Of a stretch of DNA of 13,922 nucleotides, positions 13,849 through 13,922 are shown piece after piece. Where the stretch lies: contig MPNW01001298.1 in the NCBI GenBank assembly GCA_011800805.1, positions 1-13,922 on the forward strand. Direction: 5' to 3'. Both the position numbers and the translations under genes were made by a program. The notes below the pieces were generated by a model. It saw only the letters and a program-made list of their open reading frames with translations. It was not told the DNA's origin and did no database searches. The DNA is from Hirudo medicinalis. Lineage: Eukaryota > Annelida > Clitellata > Hirudinida > Hirudinidae. Positions within the stretch are counted from its first letter, which is position 1. Every line of letters begins with the position of its first letter.

Positions 13849-13922
13849 GTTTCAATGGGTGGGTAGTTTCAATGGGTGGGGAGTTTCAATGGGTGGGTAG
13901 TTTCAATGGGTGGGGAGTTTCA
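13849..13922. repeat. 17-bp minisatellite with alternating variants, cut by window edge
   Basis: Units of GTTTCAATGGGTGGG plus TA or GA repeat at 13849, 13866, 13883, 13900 and 13917. The variants alternate strictly (TA, GA, TA, GA), so the true period is 34 bp. The array continues beyond the right edge. Confidence 0.95.

Noticed and set aside
13849..13922. CRISPR array
   Set aside because: The units are contiguous with no unique spacers, and the genome is eukaryotic. It is a minisatellite.

Overview
The window looks like an AT-rich, repeat-rich invertebrate animal genome. The evidence is a spliceosomal protein gene end with animal-type AATAAA signals, a U4 snRNA gene with an Sm site and an animal-like 3' box, a CR1/L2-like LINE, hAT and Tc1/mariner-group DNA transposons, and many triplet microsatellites. 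Which phylum is not decidable by eye. A lophotrochozoan (annelid or mollusc) would fit, but this is only an impression.

Layout. Bases 1-239 hold the C-terminal end of SF3B3, a subunit of the U2 snRNP, followed by two AATAAA signals. About 565 bp downstream on the same strand lies a U4 snRNA gene (about 805-949). A ~110-bp direct repeat (356-469 and 973-1076) brackets it. Bases 1816-2407 hold three short coding-like segments on the minus strand that may be exons of an unrecognised gene, with one in-frame stop as a warning. Bases 3268-4340 are a decayed pogo/Tigger-like DNA transposon. Bases 4707-4891 are a 185-bp hAT MITE inside a CAT microsatellite. From 4900 to 7315 the window is almost entirely microsatellite and low-complexity DNA, including 27 uninterrupted ATG triplets and a GTT array with a 15-bp higher-order period.

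Bases 7374-11505 are a defective CR1/L2-like LINE on the minus strand. It carries an ORF1 with a CxxC-x14-CxxC N-terminus and coiled coil, an endonuclease, and a reverse transcriptase. Stops and deletions have removed the motif A aspartate and the endonuclease C-terminus. The LINE sits between two blocks of the same ~19-bp AT-rich minisatellite. It is itself interrupted by a 1135-bp hAT element (9792-10926) with a perfect 8-bp target duplication (CCTATCCT). That hAT copy contains a hAT dimerisation-domain remnant and a Tc3-like mariner transposase remnant, so four repeat layers are nested.

Bases 11580-13922 are mostly simple repeats and AT-rich DNA, with a few unrecognised coding-like segments (12465-12653 minus or 12265-12468 plus; 13602-13790 minus with a consensus splice donor) and a 17-bp minisatellite running off the right edge.

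The host genes I can name are SF3B3 and U4; both work in the spliceosome. The long frames made of runs of N, D, H, I or L are triplet repeats read in different frames, not genes. I did not find a convincing new defence or metabolic system. The most valuable points are the SF3B3-U4 neighbourhood, the nested transposons and the small minus-strand gene candidate.
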